DNA from: an uncultured Eubacteriales bacterium
GTDB lineage: Bacteria; Bacillota; Clostridia; Christensenellales; Aristaeellaceae
Direction of reading: 5' to 3'
Length of the DNA: 6,616 bases
Assembly: GCA_900548125.1 (NCBI GenBank)
Contig: URJN01000123.1
Location: 1 to 6,616 of the forward strand
This document shows positions 6,598 to 6,616 of the stretch, in pieces (position 1 is the first letter of the stretch; each line of letters starts with the position of its first letter). Both the position numbers and the translations under genes were made by a program. The notes beneath the pieces are model-generated. The model was not told the DNA's origin. It searched no databases and worked only from the letters and a program-made list of their open reading frames with translations.

Positions 6598-6616
6598 TCC
6601 TTACAAAACGCATGCC

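Overview
The window looks like an ordinary chromosomal segment of a Firmicute (Bacillota). GC content looks moderately high, roughly mid-50s percent by eye. Shine-Dalgarno sequences are strong and promoters are sigma-A-like. The gene content includes a sporulation-type cell-wall amidase (SpoIIP family) and a DUF1614 membrane protein. These point to a spore-forming or formerly spore-forming clostridial or Negativicutes-type lineage. That placement is inference from gene content and style; no taxonomic marker can be searched here.

Layout: two short operons diverge from a 192-bp intergenic region (4592-4783). Leftward (minus strand) runs a type II topoisomerase pair. The ATPase/TOPRIM B subunit (parE/gyrB-like, 2624-4591) comes first, and the breakage-reunion A subunit (parC/gyrA-like, 138-2624) follows, joined by a one-base TAATG stop/start overlap. 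A hairpin at 102-131 sits just past the A-subunit stop and is the likely end of this transcript. Rightward (plus strand) runs a seven-helix DUF1614 membrane protein (4784-5434), which overlaps by 4 bp (ATGA) a secreted, membrane-tethered SpoIIP-family peptidoglycan hydrolase (5431-6597).

The A and B subunits together would form an A2B2 enzyme that passes one DNA duplex through another using ATP. The A subunit has a six-blade C-terminal domain but no recognisable GyrA box at the canonical place, so topoisomerase IV (parE-parC) is preferred over gyrase. The DUF1614 and SpoIIP proteins are probably made in coupled fashion and both act at the cell envelope. SpoIIP enzymes cleave peptidoglycan; the role of DUF1614 is unknown.

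The intergenic region holds a good sigma-A promoter for each operon and, between the rightward promoter and its ribosome site, a perfect 6-1-6 palindrome with the core shared by Fur/PerR boxes. The same bases also give a plausible sigma-E-like sporulation promoter. I see no mobile element, CRISPR array, tRNA, rRNA or clearly novel system. The most interesting points are the regulation and coupling of DUF1614 with spoIIP, and the unusual C-terminal membrane anchor of the SpoIIP protein.
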